Origin: Prolixibacteraceae bacterium
GTDB lineage: Bacteria > Bacteroidota > Bacteroidia > Bacteroidales > Prolixibacteraceae
Direction: 5' to 3'
Length of the DNA: 64,000 bases
Assembly (NCBI GenBank): GCA_019856515.1
Contig: CP082230.1
Location: forward strand, 930,001 to 994,000
The notes under the pieces are model-generated. The model was not told where the DNA came from. It saw only the letters and a program-made list of their open reading frames with translations, and did not search any database. Positions within the stretch are counted from its first letter, which is position 1. Each line of letters starts with the position of its first letter. The position numbers and the translations under genes were made by a program. Positions 49,061 to 58,208 of the stretch are shown piece by piece.

Positions 49061-51214
49061 TTATTGATTAGATCTAAATTTACCTTTGAACTGCTTTGCA
49101 TTGTGATAAAACGTATAGAAATAAACACCAACATCTAAATTATCAATATCAACATCAGCTCCATCCACAAGAACATCAACACTTTGTGTGGAGACCAATT
49201 GACCATTAATATCATAAACAGTTAACACAATATCTTTCATTGGCTCCCCTGTATAAAGAAAATACTTATTAGCACCTAGATTGGGTTTTGCATACAACAA
49301 CACCTTATCTTGACCAATCTTATTTCCTGCGATTGTAGTAGGAACATCTTTTTCGATTACTTCTCCAATAAAAAAAGAAGCAGACTGATTTATTGGATAT
49401 GAATTCATTGGATTCATTTCTTCATCAATTATAAAATAGGCAGTATTAGAAACATCTTTCTCATTAAGACTATGATATGGGATGAAATCATCCGTCCAAG
49501 GTCCATCATTTAAACTAAGTACAATGTAGTGATCCTTTCCAACTTGTAATGGCTCTGGTAAAGATAAAAAAACCTTATTCTGACGTTTAAATATATTTGT
49601 TGAAGTACTATAACTCTGGATCAGAGATGAAAGGCCTCCATCATTGGGATGAGCACCGTAAACAGCAATAGTTAATGTCTTATCCATGTAGCTAGTCCAT
49701 AACTCTCCATGATACATAGCAATTGACACTTGTGTTAGAGATCCCCCTCTATCTCTTTGAAATCGTTCGGCGACAGCATCAAATATGATATCATCAGGAA
49801 TTAACCCTGAAAAACTAGCATCTGAAGTTACATTTGTTTGAGTCTCATATTTAGTGGGCATCCCATCCTGCGGATCATAACCAGCCATAGATAAGACACC
49901 ATAGTTATTTGACAACCAATATTTAATTTGCATAGATTGCTGATGGTGGTAATCCCAAATATAACTTAAGCTTGAATAAAAATCATTTCTTGGATTAATA
50001 CAACTTGCAATACCTCCGATTAATGATCCAACAACTTTGCCATTATCAAACAATGCAGAACCTGAAGATCCACCCTCTGTTACCCCCTGGTCCCATCTCT
50101 TTATCCACAAAGAACTATTGGGAACAAGCTCTTCACCATAGCTTGCAAGTTCAGGGATAGCATTACTTACAGAATATTTCTTCACATCGCCTTCAGGATG
50201 ATGAATACCATAAACCTCCTCAGTTACTTCACCACTAACATCCCATCCAGCATAGTATGGATTATATTCTAGGGCAGGTGATTCATTCATTTCTACTAAG
50301 GTAAAATCTAGGTCAACAGCAGTTGCTCTTAACACAGACCCATTCACTATTTGACTCTGATTGCCCTCTAGTCCGTCACATGGAAAAGACTCATAATTGA
50401 AATGAAAGTGAGTAGTTGCAGCTTCCTCCTCAGAACCTATACAATGGTTTGCAGTTAACACATAAGGCGGTTTATCAGCCCTATTACTATTCATCAGTGT
50501 TCCTGTACAAAGATATCTGCCGCTAATAATTAATCGACACACACTTCTTTTTAACATTAGGTATTCGGTATTTGTTGAACAGTTAATATCTAATTCACAG
50601 GAACCAGAGTCGCCAAAACCTTTTCTCTGCCTTTGATTACGCGTCCGTTGTCCAAAAAGTCTAAAACCATGATTAAAGCATGAAACCTGAAGATTGGCTT
50701 GAGTCTTGACATCTTGAGGTATATTTAACTCTATAAATAATGTATCTCCATCATAAATATTCGTCTGATATCCCCCCAAAACATTCTCCATTCCTGATTG
50801 TATCGGAAGATATTGCTTTGTTTGCGAACCATAAACGTATAGTTTCATCCCTGAGGGAATGAACATCTTACTGAAATTCATACTCAAAAAGTAGGCATCT
50901 TTTGACAAAACTCTCAAAAGATAAGCCGTGGATTTATCATCAAATTCTAACCTGGATGCTTTCTGTATAAAATCCCATTCCACAAAGATTGGAGAAGCTA
51001 CTTGAAGTCTTTTATTTCTTGTTTGAGGATACTTTTGTTTCAATGCACTATTATCCTGAGATGGTAGTACATAGGTATTTATCGAAGGGACTGAATTAAC
51101 AGAAAAAATTTTTTTCCACTTAGAATATGGTATTTGCTGTGCTTTAACCTGTATTGAAGAAGTTAATACTCCCACAAACAACAATGTACTTAATATAACA
51201 TATAGATTCCTCAT
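49061..51214 (-). CDS. Secreted trypsin-like (lysyl endopeptidase-type) protease with T9SS sorting tail
   Basis: This 717-residue protein has a signal peptide (1 to about 25, ending VKAQ), a propeptide-like beta-rich region (about 60-195), and an S1-fold protease domain (about 210-450) with H257 (LTANHC), D303 (DLDFTLVEM) and S384 (GGSSGSALFD). This set, with the early cysteine cluster, resembles lysyl endopeptidases. After a linker region, the last 85 residues form a type A type IX sorting domain (NLGANKYFLYTGEPMKDIVL and VYFYTFYHNAKQFKGKF), which predicts export through the outer membrane and likely surface anchoring. The downstream importer could take up iron or nutrients freed by it; this is only a suggestion. 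Confidence 0.92.
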   Translation of the reverse strand: MRNLYVILSTLLFVGVLTSSIQVKAQQIPYSKWKKIFSVNSVPSINTYVLPSQDNSALKQKYPQTRNKRLQVASPIFVEWDFIQKASRLEFDDKSTAYLLRVLSKDAYFLSMNFSKMFIPSGMKLYVYGSQTKQYLPIQSGMENVLGGYQTNIYDGDTLFIELNIPQDVKTQANLQVSCFNHGFRLFGQRTRNQRQRKGFGDSGSCELDINCSTNTEYLMLKRSVCRLIISGRYLCTGTLMNSNRADKPPYVLTANHCIGSEEEAATTHFHFNYESFPCDGLEGNQSQIVNGSVLRATAVDLDFTLVEMNESPALEYNPYYAGWDVSGEVTEEVYGIHHPEGDVKKYSVSNAIPELASYGEELVPNSSLWIKRWDQGVTEGGSSGSALFDNGKVVGSLIGGIASCINPRNDFYSSLSYIWDYHHQQSMQIKYWLSNNYGVLSMAGYDPQDGMPTKYETQTNVTSDASFSGLIPDDIIFDAVAERFQRDRGGSLTQVSIAMYHGELWTSYMDKTLTIAVYGAHPNDGGLSSLIQSYSTSTNIFKRQNKVFLSLPEPLQVGKDHYIVLSLNDGPWTDDFIPYHSLNEKDVSNTAYFIIDEEMNPMNSYPINQSASFFIGEVIEKDVPTTIAGNKIGQDKVLLYAKPNLGANKYFLYTGEPMKDIVLTVYDINGQLVSTQSVDVLVDGADVDIDNLDVGVYFYTFYHNAKQFKGKFRSNQ

Positions 51215-51237
51215 TGACTATCAAGTTTATTGAATAA

Positions 51238-51270
51238 AGAAAGGTTGTATATATTATATACAACCTTTCT
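51238..51270 (-). terminator. Terminator of the nfnAB pair
   Basis: A perfect 15-base-pair stem (51238-51252 with 51256-51270), followed on the minus strand by TTTATT, 36 bases beyond the nfnB stop. Confidence 0.8.
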
Positions 51271-51306
51271 CAGCACAAAATAGTTTTTAATATTACACCA
51301 ACAAAA

Positions 51307-52761
51307 CTATTTTGTTAAGAAATCATCCATTGACTCGGCGGCTTTTCTTCCATCTCCCATAGCAAGGATTACAGTCGCTCCTCCACGAACAATATCTCCT
51401 CCAGCAAATACATCTACATCATCTGATTGCATGTTGTCTTCATTGACCAAAACTGTCCCCCATTCAGATGTTCTGATTGATGGTAAACACGATGGAATCA
51501 ATGGATTTGGAGAAACACCCACAGATACAATTACCAAATCTACTGGCTCTTCAATAAATTTACCTTCCACAGGAATTGGTCTACGACGCCCTGATGCATC
51601 AGCTTCACCTAGCTCCATTACTTGAAGCTTCATCGATTTTATTCGACCATTCTCATCTCCCTGATAAGATACTGGATTATGCAAACATTTAAATTCAACA
51701 CCTTCTTCAATGGCGTGGTTTACCTCTTCTACACGTGCAGGAATCTCATCCATAGAACGACGATAAACAATCATAGCTTTTTCAGCACCTAAACGACGAG
51801 CAGTTCGTACTGAATCCATTGCAGTATTTCCACCTCCAATAATTGCGACACGCTTCCCTTTCAATACAGGTGTTTCTGATTCAGACTGATAGGCCTCCAT
51901 TAAATTCACTCGAGTCAGATACTCATTTGCGGAGAATACTCCGTTTAAGTTCTCACCTAGAATTCCCATAAAACGAGGAAGACCAGCACCACTACCTACA
52001 AAGAAAGCTTCGTAACCTTGCTCTTTTAAATCTTCAAAGGATGCAGTACGTCCCACAACAAAGTTTGTTTCAAACTTCACACCCATCTTTCTAAGATTAT
52101 CAATTTCAAATTCAACGATATCATTAGGCAGACGAAATTCAGGGATACCATATTTTAAAACACCACCGATTTCATGTAATGCTTCAAACACAGTTACGTC
52201 ATACCCTTTTTTTATCATATCACCTGCAAATGAAAGAGAAGCAGGGCCTGAACCTACAGCAGCGATCTTCTTGCCATTCTTAGAGATATTTGGTATTTGA
52301 GGATTCTTATCGTTCTCTCGAGCATAATCAGCAGCAAAACGTTCAAGATAACCAATCGCAACTGCAGGTTTCTTCAATTTTTGAGTATAGAAACATTGTG
52401 CTTCACATTGCTTTTCCTGAGGGCATACACGGCCACAAACAGCAGGCAGAGCACTCTTATCTTTTAGTGTAGAAGCAGCTTTAACAAACTCTCCCAATTC
52501 AATTTCTTTGATAAATTTTGGAATATTAATCCCAACAGGACATCCAGAAATACATGTAGGATTTGCACAATCCATACATCGAATAGCTTCATGTTGAGCA
52601 TCTTCAGATGACAACCCACAGTTTACTTCAACATCTTGGTGTTTGATACGCTCTTGGGCATCAACCTCTGGCATCCCTACTCTTTCTAGAGCAATCCTAT
52701 CCTTATTCTTGTTTTTTTTTCTTAGCTCTTCTCTCCAAGCTTCAGATCTATCTGGCAACAT
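51307..52761 (-). CDS. nfnB: NfnB: large subunit of NADH-dependent ferredoxin:NADP oxidoreductase
   Basis: This 484-residue flavoprotein (start at the ATG at 52761, not the TTG at 52770) is of the GltD type. Two [4Fe-4S] cysteine sets come first: CMDCANPTCISGCPVGINIP and CGRVCPQEKQCEAQC. Then come the FAD dinucleotide fold VGSGPASLSFAGDMIKKGYD, the NADP fold AIIGGGNTAMDSVRTARRLG, and the C-terminal FAD block VFAGGDIVRGGATVILAMGD. GltD-like proteins exist both as the glutamate synthase small subunit and as NfnB. The partner gene just upstream, 27 bases away, is NfnA, which identifies the complex: it couples NADH and reduced ferredoxin oxidation to NADP reduction by electron bifurcation. It is cytosolic. 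Confidence 0.88.
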   Translation of the reverse strand: MLPDRSEAWREELRKKNKNKDRIALERVGMPEVDAQERIKHQDVEVNCGLSSEDAQHEAIRCMDCANPTCISGCPVGINIPKFIKEIELGEFVKAASTLKDKSALPAVCGRVCPQEKQCEAQCFYTQKLKKPAVAIGYLERFAADYARENDKNPQIPNISKNGKKIAAVGSGPASLSFAGDMIKKGYDVTVFEALHEIGGVLKYGIPEFRLPNDIVEFEIDNLRKMGVKFETNFVVGRTASFEDLKEQGYEAFFVGSGAGLPRFMGILGENLNGVFSANEYLTRVNLMEAYQSESETPVLKGKRVAIIGGGNTAMDSVRTARRLGAEKAMIVYRRSMDEIPARVEEVNHAIEEGVEFKCLHNPVSYQGDENGRIKSMKLQVMELGEADASGRRRPIPVEGKFIEEPVDLVIVSVGVSPNPLIPSCLPSIRTSEWGTVLVNEDNMQSDDVDVFAGGDIVRGGATVILAMGDGRKAAESMDDFLTK

Positions 52762-52788
52762 AAGTTTCAATTACAATTATTGGGATTG

Positions 52789-53595
52789 TTAATCATTTAG
52801 AACTTTCTCTTCATTGACATAACTCTTAAGACGAATCATCATCTCATCAAAATCGACTTGATGTGCATCAAATTCAGGTCCATCAACACAAGTGAACTTT
52901 GTTTTTCCACCTACGGTTACACGACAAGCCCCACACATACCTGTTCCATCTACCATCATTGCATTTAAACTAGCTTGAGTTGGTACGTCATACTCTTTTG
53001 TCAATTGCGCAGCAAATTTCATCATAATAGCAGGACCTATTACAATAGCTTCATCTACGTTCTCACGCTCAAGAACTTCTTTCATCCCTTCTGTAATAAG
53101 ACCTTTACGTCCTAGAGATCCATCATCAGTCATGATAATAAGCTCATCAGACCATTTTTCCATCTCTTCTTTCAGAATAATTAATTCTTCAGAACGAGCA
53201 GCAATTACAGATACAACGCGGTTACCAGCTTTCTTAAAAGCTTCTACAATAGGCAAAAGAGGTGCTACACCAACACCACCACCACAAGCAAGAATAGTAC
53301 CCACATTATGAATATCAGTAGGACGTCCTAAAGGGCCTACTAAATCAGTGATATAGTCTCCTACATTTAGTGCTGCCAATTTCTTAGAACTCGCACCTAC
53401 GATCTGTGCTACAATACGAATGGTTCCTCTCTTTTCATCAGCACCAGCAATCGTAAGAGGAACACGTTCCCCTTTATCACCAACGCGTAAGATAATAAAG
53501 TTACCAGCTTTTCGGGACTTAGCTATCAATGGAGCCTCTATCTCAAAGGCAACCACTTTTTCCGAAAAATACTCTTTGCCTATAATCTTATTCAT
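52789..53595 (-). CDS. nfnA: NfnA: small subunit of NADH-dependent ferredoxin:NADP oxidoreductase
   Basis: This 268-residue protein is a ferredoxin-NADP reductase-fold subunit of the PyrK/SudB/NfnA group. The N-terminal FAD domain (about 1-95) has ERVPLTIAGADEKRGTIRIV. The NAD domain contains LACGGGVGVAPLLPIVEAFK and AIVIGPAIMMKFAAQLTKEY. The C-terminal [2Fe-2S] set is GTGMCGACRVTVGGKTKFTC with three cysteines; a fourth ligand in known NfnA is Asp, and DGTG or DGPEFD nearby could supply it. Paired directly with the NfnB gene, it binds NAD(H) and is the smaller half of the bifurcating complex. Confidence 0.9.
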   Translation of the reverse strand: MNKIIGKEYFSEKVVAFEIEAPLIAKSRKAGNFIILRVGDKGERVPLTIAGADEKRGTIRIVAQIVGASSKKLAALNVGDYITDLVGPLGRPTDIHNVGTILACGGGVGVAPLLPIVEAFKKAGNRVVSVIAARSEELIILKEEMEKWSDELIIMTDDGSLGRKGLITEGMKEVLERENVDEAIVIGPAIMMKFAAQLTKEYDVPTQASLNAMMVDGTGMCGACRVTVGGKTKFTCVDGPEFDAHQVDFDEMMIRLKSYVNEEKVLND

Positions 53596-53661
53596 TATTC
53601 TCTTTCGTTAATTATGGTCTAATATCACAAGATACAGACCACGTTTTCACTCAATAACACA

Positions 53662-53689
53662 CAAAAGTAGTATTATTATAAACAGCAAA
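53662..53689 (-). promoter_or_regulatory. Candidate promoter of nfnAB
   Basis: On the minus strand TTTG (53689-53686), a 16-base spacer and TACTTTTG (53669-53662) match the consensus boxes. The spacer is slightly short. Confidence 0.45.
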
Positions 53690-53730
53690 AGGAAACTTTC
53701 CTAATGGAATAATTCTAAATTATTTTACAA

Positions 53731-53769
53731 AAAAAAGCTTCATATCTAAGAAAGATATAAAGCTTTTTG
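53731..53769 (-). terminator. Terminator of the YhcH gene
   Basis: An A/T-rich hairpin with an AAGCTT-containing stem (about 53732-53748 with 53754-53769), read on the minus strand as a stem followed by a long U run, about 25 bases beyond the YhcH stop. Confidence 0.8.
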
Positions 53770-53790
53770 AACGAATTGACAGCTTAATAA

Positions 53791-54273
53791 TTATGCAACT
53801 GCAACTTTCAATACGATCTTACGGATAAACACAGGAGTATCACCAATAGTTTGACATGGAGCATGAATATCACATGGGAATAAAACTGCTGCATCACCTT
53901 TTTTCACCTTAATTGCAGTATACTCTTCTAGTTTTGGGAAATATACATCTTTAGTCTCATTATACTCAGCAGAAGTCGTAATATTTTTAATTGACCCATT
54001 CAAGATATACTCTTCGCCATCAAAAATAAATTGAATATCAATATATTTTTTGTGACCTTCAAACTTAGGTGTTTCTGGTTGCTTTGTATTATACTGTTGG
54101 AACGAAGCAAACAACTCGTCACCTTCAATCTCATGCTTATAAGCCTTTCCATCTTCCACATTATCAAAAAGAGATTCTAGATCAGCAGTTTCCAAGAACT
54201 CAATTCCTTTCACCAACAACTCTTGTGCTGGAATTTGTGAAGCAACCTCTTCTAATGTTCCAAATATTGCCAT
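53791..54273 (-). CDS. YhcH/YjgK/YiaL family (DUF386) protein
   Basis: This 160-residue protein has a cupin-like beta fold of the DUF386 family: the early EGHKKYIDIQFIFDGEEYI, the central KKGDAAVLFPCDIHAPCQTI, and the closing PVFIRKIVLKVAV are the usual conserved blocks. Relatives include EbgC and the YiaL sugar-metabolism proteins; some bind metal through the histidines. The role is linked to sugar or sialic-acid metabolism but is not settled. It is cytosolic and transcribed alone, between nfnAB and rnpB. Confidence 0.93.
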   Translation of the reverse strand: MAIFGTLEEVASQIPAQELLVKGIEFLETADLESLFDNVEDGKAYKHEIEGDELFASFQQYNTKQPETPKFEGHKKYIDIQFIFDGEEYILNGSIKNITTSAEYNETKDVYFPKLEEYTAIKVKKGDAAVLFPCDIHAPCQTIGDTPVFIRKIVLKVAVA

Positions 54274-54301
54274 TATATTTTTTTATTGGTTTACAAATAA
54301 C

Positions 54302-54337
54302 AATAAAGAGCCACACCCTTGGGTATAACTCTTTATT
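54302..54337 (-). terminator. Terminator of rnpB
   Basis: A 9-base-pair outer stem (54302-54310 with 54329-54337) with an inner ACCC/GGGT pairing, just beyond the 3' end of the RNase P RNA, ending on the minus strand in ATTGTTATTTG. Confidence 0.6.
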
Positions 54338-54342
54338 TTAAA

Positions 54343-54716
54343 GAATGTGACTGTGTATAAGCCGAGTTCTGTACTCCCTAAAGAGCCTCTATCATTTATC
54401 TAGATTTATTGTCACCAATAAACTCAAGCAGCCTACCCCTCTCGATAGAAACTTATCATTTCTCCAAAGCGAGCAGCCTTGTACTAATCAAAGTTCGAGA
54501 TATATTTGGCCTTACAACACATGAGGCGTACGGCTATCCATGTTGCCACAGACACCGGTGAGCTCTTACCTCACCTTTTCACCCTTACTCCGAAGAGCGG
54601 TTATTCTCTGTTACGCTACTATAAGTTCACACCCATCTTCCCGTTAAGAAGCATGTTGCTCTTTGTTGCCCGGACTTTCCTCGTGAACGAAATGTTCCCG
54701 CGATAGAGTCACAATC
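54343..54716 (-). ncRNA. rnpB: RNase P RNA (bacterial type A)
   Basis: The minus strand carries the conserved RNase P core. The 5' part has GAGGAAAGTCCGGGC, the middle has AGGGTGAAAAGGTG followed by CTCACCGG, and the 3' part has GAGGGGTAGG and CAGAACTCGGCTTA. The ends pair as P1 (TGTGACT near 54711 with AGTCACA near 54350). At about 374 bases it fits type A RNA. It is the catalytic RNA that trims the 5' end of tRNA precursors, working with the RnpA protein. Exact ends are estimated from P1 pairing, a -7 promoter box just upstream and the hairpin just downstream. Short protein frames on either strand are chance. Confidence 0.95.
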
Positions 54717-54722
54717 ACACCA

Positions 54723-54730
54723 CAAATATA
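54723..54730 (-). promoter_or_regulatory. -7 box of the rnpB promoter
   Basis: TATATTTG on the minus strand matches TAnnTTTG and lies 7 bases before the estimated 5' end of RNase P RNA. No clean TTTG lies at the -33 position. Confidence 0.5.
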
Positions 54731-54783
54731 TTAAATACTATTGTTAAAATGAAAACTTATTACTTAATCTATTGATTTATTTT

Positions 54784-54981
54784 TCATACGACATCCCATT
54801 TACTATAGACCAACTGACGCATACGTCTTTTTGAGAACTCTGATGGAGACATCAATTCACTTTCATTCAAAGAATTGAGCCAACGATCAATTTTTGTCCA
54901 ATTAGGATCTTTTAAGTGCACTGATCTAAGTTCAGGGAACGGTTTTTCCTTCTCCAACTCTTCCCATCTCCTTTTATTCAT
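54784..54981 (-). CDS. Small hypothetical protein (65 residues)
   Basis: This small protein is soluble, basic and helical, rich in Trp, Arg and Lys: RRWEELEKEKPFPELRSVHL, DPNWTKIDRWLNSLNESEL, and SEFSKRRMRQLVYSKWDV. The ATG has an AT-rich leader (cgtATG-like region). The composition is protein-like, with four tryptophans and no odd runs. It follows the STN-barrel gene by about 92 bases on the same strand, immediately ahead of rnpB, and could be the last gene of the sigma operon. No family was recognised; it could also be a chance frame. Confidence 0.55.
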   Translation of the reverse strand: MNKRRWEELEKEKPFPELRSVHLKDPNWTKIDRWLNSLNESELMSPSEFSKRRMRQLVYSKWDVV

Positions 54982-55073
54982 CCGATAAGGTATTAAAAAT
55001 GTAAACTAAACAGTAATATACAAGTCTAACGAAGCAAATCAATATTTTATTTTAGAGGAATCTATTATTTAAA

Positions 55074-57338
55074 TTAATTCGACAAAACAATCTCTACAGC
55101 AGCACCAACATAATAAGATGGCTGAACCAGCCCAATGTCAGAATTACTATCTCCAATATTAAAAACGACATTCATACTCTTCAAATTAGAGCGGTTACCT
55201 TGATAATTAACAAAACCTTTAATTTTTGAATCATATCCCATCACTTTACACTTATAATGAATATTAAAATCAAAATTAACCCAATAGTCCTGATATGCAT
55301 TAGATTGCATATAAGGCAACTCCCAAGGGTCTCCGATATACAACATCGCATTAGCCCCTAAATACCATCGTTTATCCTCGACACTTACATCCGCACCTAG
55401 AACATGAGAAACACCATCCAAGTATGCAAAATCTTTATGTGTTTCTTTTGTTTTATAACTCTTCAAGCCATAATTTACACCAAACTGCACATCTGAAATA
55501 GACTTATATAAACGTAACATTGCGGAAGAGACAACTTCATCTGTATAAAAAGAGCTTTGCCCCAAATAACTAACATTATTATTGAGATCCATCCCTGCAG
55601 ACATATCTAGATACAAATACCCCATATCTAGACGATTCAATCCAACAAAATAACTATTTGTGGTTTGTAAAGGATCACCTTCTTGATAAACCATTGACGT
55701 TTCAAACATACCTGTACTTGAATAGAACAACCTCGTAGTATAAGCCGAACTAACACGCCTTGTTGCACGAATTCCCAAGAAAGACTCTTCCTTGAGATCA
55801 ATTTGCATATATAAGTTATAATACAGTGATGACTTATATATATTATTAAAATACTTCCAACCAATATCTCCTCTTAACATCAATTTCGTCGATACACGAA
55901 ATTGATCATTGAAATAAACAGAACTAATCAAAGCCGAATTAGCTTCTCTTAAATAATCAATCCCAGTACTCTTAGGAGCTAAAAATTCATTATCAATTCC
56001 TACAGAAAACATATGCCTTTTTCGAACAGGATAGTTTACAGAAACTGACACATTCGTTGAAGAAAGTCCATTTTGCAATTGATACTCAGGCAAGAAATCA
56101 TTCTTATCCTGCAAATGATTATCATTAAAATATTTTTCTTGAAGTGAAATATCTAATGAATGGTTTTTATTAAAATAAAACTGATACCCAACCATAAAAT
56201 CGACAAACCATCTACGACGACATAATTCAATGTTTTGATCTAATGCTTCATTTTTTTGTGACAAACTATTATTCGCAAGAGAACCTTTAAAATCCACATA
56301 CAACATCTTATTATCTACTAGATGTTCATACCTCGCAGCAAGACTCCCAAGGTATTCATCCCCTGCACGAAGTAAAACAATCCCTTTTTCATCTTTTGTT
56401 GAATGAGAAGAAGAAGGCATTCGGTGCAACGAGGCAACTAAATACAACTGATCTATAGAATCTTTTTTAGAACTCCACTGAAACCACGAATCAATATTAC
56501 CAACTTGAAACCCCCGTACATTTGATCTTAAAATCCACGACTCGGTATCATACAACACATCATTCCGAAGAGTCACATAAGGCCCTTGTCCTCCTCCAAT
56601 ACTTTTTTTATCAAACAATAACTTCTCACCATTTTGCAAAGGGCTTGTCCATACATCAGAATCAATAGGATCAAAATGATTTTCATTAACCCCATTTAAT
56701 GATCTAGAAATCTCTTTCTGCCTATGATTATCTCGAGAGTTATCTAACAGATAAGCCCATATTAAATGAGGCACAGTGTCATTCACAATCTTTTGTAAAT
56801 GTAGAGAATCAGAAAGATCGTTATATGAAAAGCACAAACTATCTGACACTGTTGCAAGAAAGGCATTTGAGCTATTCCATAACCATTCACCTTCTCTTGT
56901 CTGAAAACCCAATGTGTTCATTCGATTCAACGCGACAAATTGACTTTTTTTCAACTGCCAAGCAACTTCTTTATTAGAGATAACACTCTTTATAGGCTTA
57001 ACCTTTTGAAGTACCACCTGCTTCTCTGGCTTTGACTTCTTGACTGGACACGGATAGAAGACATATACATTTGACATCTTATCGACACAAATAGAGGTCC
57101 CACTTATGGCTGAATATAAAATCTCATCCACCGTTTTTCCATCAGGATCATGTGACAATGTAAAACGGTTTAATGCATCAACGTCCAAAGATACTTGAAT
57201 TCCTTTTGTATGGGACACATACATAACATAATCCCCAAGCTTCTTTGGTATCTCCTGAGCGCTAAGCTCCCCGTGCCCTATCACAAGGGCTATCCACAAT
57301 AGACTAAAATAAAATATTGTTTTTCTACTAAAATTCAT
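55074..57338 (-). CDS. STN-domain outer-membrane barrel protein without an obvious plug
   Basis: This 754-residue protein has a signal peptide (1-28, ending LSAQ) and an N-terminal STN (secretin/TonB short N-terminal) domain at about 33-98 (YVSHTKGIQVSLDVDALNRF, TVDEILYSAISGTSICVDKM). Residues 100-230 are a linker with no plug motif or carboxypeptidase-like domain of the sort seen in SusC-type receptors. From about 250 to the end, alternating hydrophobic strands with aromatic girdles form a barrel (WYLGANAMLYIGDPWELPYM, PSYYVGAAVEIVLSN). It is encoded directly after FecR and sigma genes, abutting the FecR stop. STN domains in such systems pass a signal to the anti-sigma factor, so a sensory or transport barrel is likely; ligand unknown. 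Confidence 0.8.
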   Translation of the reverse strand: MNFSRKTIFYFSLLWIALVIGHGELSAQEIPKKLGDYVMYVSHTKGIQVSLDVDALNRFTLSHDPDGKTVDEILYSAISGTSICVDKMSNVYVFYPCPVKKSKPEKQVVLQKVKPIKSVISNKEVAWQLKKSQFVALNRMNTLGFQTREGEWLWNSSNAFLATVSDSLCFSYNDLSDSLHLQKIVNDTVPHLIWAYLLDNSRDNHRQKEISRSLNGVNENHFDPIDSDVWTSPLQNGEKLLFDKKSIGGGQGPYVTLRNDVLYDTESWILRSNVRGFQVGNIDSWFQWSSKKDSIDQLYLVASLHRMPSSSHSTKDEKGIVLLRAGDEYLGSLAARYEHLVDNKMLYVDFKGSLANNSLSQKNEALDQNIELCRRRWFVDFMVGYQFYFNKNHSLDISLQEKYFNDNHLQDKNDFLPEYQLQNGLSSTNVSVSVNYPVRKRHMFSVGIDNEFLAPKSTGIDYLREANSALISSVYFNDQFRVSTKLMLRGDIGWKYFNNIYKSSLYYNLYMQIDLKEESFLGIRATRRVSSAYTTRLFYSSTGMFETSMVYQEGDPLQTTNSYFVGLNRLDMGYLYLDMSAGMDLNNNVSYLGQSSFYTDEVVSSAMLRLYKSISDVQFGVNYGLKSYKTKETHKDFAYLDGVSHVLGADVSVEDKRWYLGANAMLYIGDPWELPYMQSNAYQDYWVNFDFNIHYKCKVMGYDSKIKGFVNYQGNRSNLKSMNVVFNIGDSNSDIGLVQPSYYVGAAVEIVLSN

Positions 57339-58208
57339 TTATTGTTTTGTAAGAACAAAATAATCTTCTTTTTCTTCTACAAAAGAAAGACCAAGAGGCT
57401 TACAAACCAAATTTAGTGCATTATAAATTGTATTTGGACGATCAAAAATTATAGTACTCTTTAACTCCAACCCAACAGGAACGGTAATTTTTACGCCATA
57501 CTCTATTTCTAAACGCTTCGAAATATAATACACACTTCTTTGATGAAAAGAGAACTTCTGATCCACCCAAGATGGTTTACTCGACAATTCCTTATTCTGT
57601 TTACGAACCTTCACCTTCTCTTTCCCAAGCTTTGTCATTGAGTCTTTAGGCAGCAATAAAACAATTTCCTCATGATCACCATTAGCAGTCACTTTAACCT
57701 TTCCTGTATAACAAGCAACTTCAAATGTTCCATCAGAAGATAACACATTAAAAGAAGTTCCAAGCACCTGCGTCTTACCCAAATCAGACTGTACAGTAAA
57801 TTGACTTCCTTTCATGACCTTAAAAAAACCCTCTCCATCGAAGTCAACCTCACGCTCAAGATACCAACCCAAAGGGCGATAAGTAATAACCGAGTTTTTT
57901 TTAGCCAAGACAGTAGATCCATCAGGCAGTTTAATCAATTGGGTCAATTCGTCAACAACGAACTCACTTTGATAACCAATAGCAGTCCACCCTACACCTA
58001 CAAATATCAATATCGATGCAGCCCAGTAAAACCATGGCATACGAATCGTTTTGCTATTTGTTTTTTCCAATTCTCTTTTCGGCAACTCTTTCGACATCCG
58101 CCGCCAGATTTCTTCAGGGCTTTCCGAATAGGATATCTTTATATCAGGAAATTCGTGTTCTAAACACTCCTCTTCCTGTTGTAATCTATTCTTATTTTCG
58201 TTTCTCAT
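57339..58208 (-). CDS. FecR-type anti-sigma factor
   Basis: This 289-residue protein is a membrane-anchored anti-sigma factor. A cytoplasmic tail (1-55, with EECLEHEFPDIKISYSESPE) precedes one membrane helix (about 59-77, FYWAASILIFVGVGWTAIGY). The periplasmic FecR domain (about 85-185) has the phrases IKLPDGSTVLAKKNSVITYR and EVDFDGEGFFKVMKGSQFTV. A DUF4974 domain closes it (about 215-289, SVYYISKRLEIEYGVKITVP). Its start overlaps the sigma gene by 17 bases, and its stop touches the STN-barrel gene start, a classic signalling operon. Confidence 0.95.
   Translation of the reverse strand: MRNENKNRLQQEEECLEHEFPDIKISYSESPEEIWRRMSKELPKRELEKTNSKTIRMPWFYWAASILIFVGVGWTAIGYQSEFVVDELTQLIKLPDGSTVLAKKNSVITYRPLGWYLEREVDFDGEGFFKVMKGSQFTVQSDLGKTQVLGTSFNVLSSDGTFEVACYTGKVKVTANGDHEEIVLLLPKDSMTKLGKEKVKVRKQNKELSSKPSWVDQKFSFHQRSVYYISKRLEIEYGVKITVPVGLELKSTIIFDRPNTIYNALNLVCKPLGLSFVEEKEDYFVLTKQ

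Noticed and set aside
51307..52770. Glutamate synthase small subunit (GltD) as the gene function
   Set aside because: No GltB gene is adjacent, while an NfnA-type gene is; NfnB fits better. GltD remains the fallback name.
54506..54706. 66-codon plus-strand frame
   Set aside because: It runs antisense through RNase P RNA; the conserved RNA core explains the open frame.
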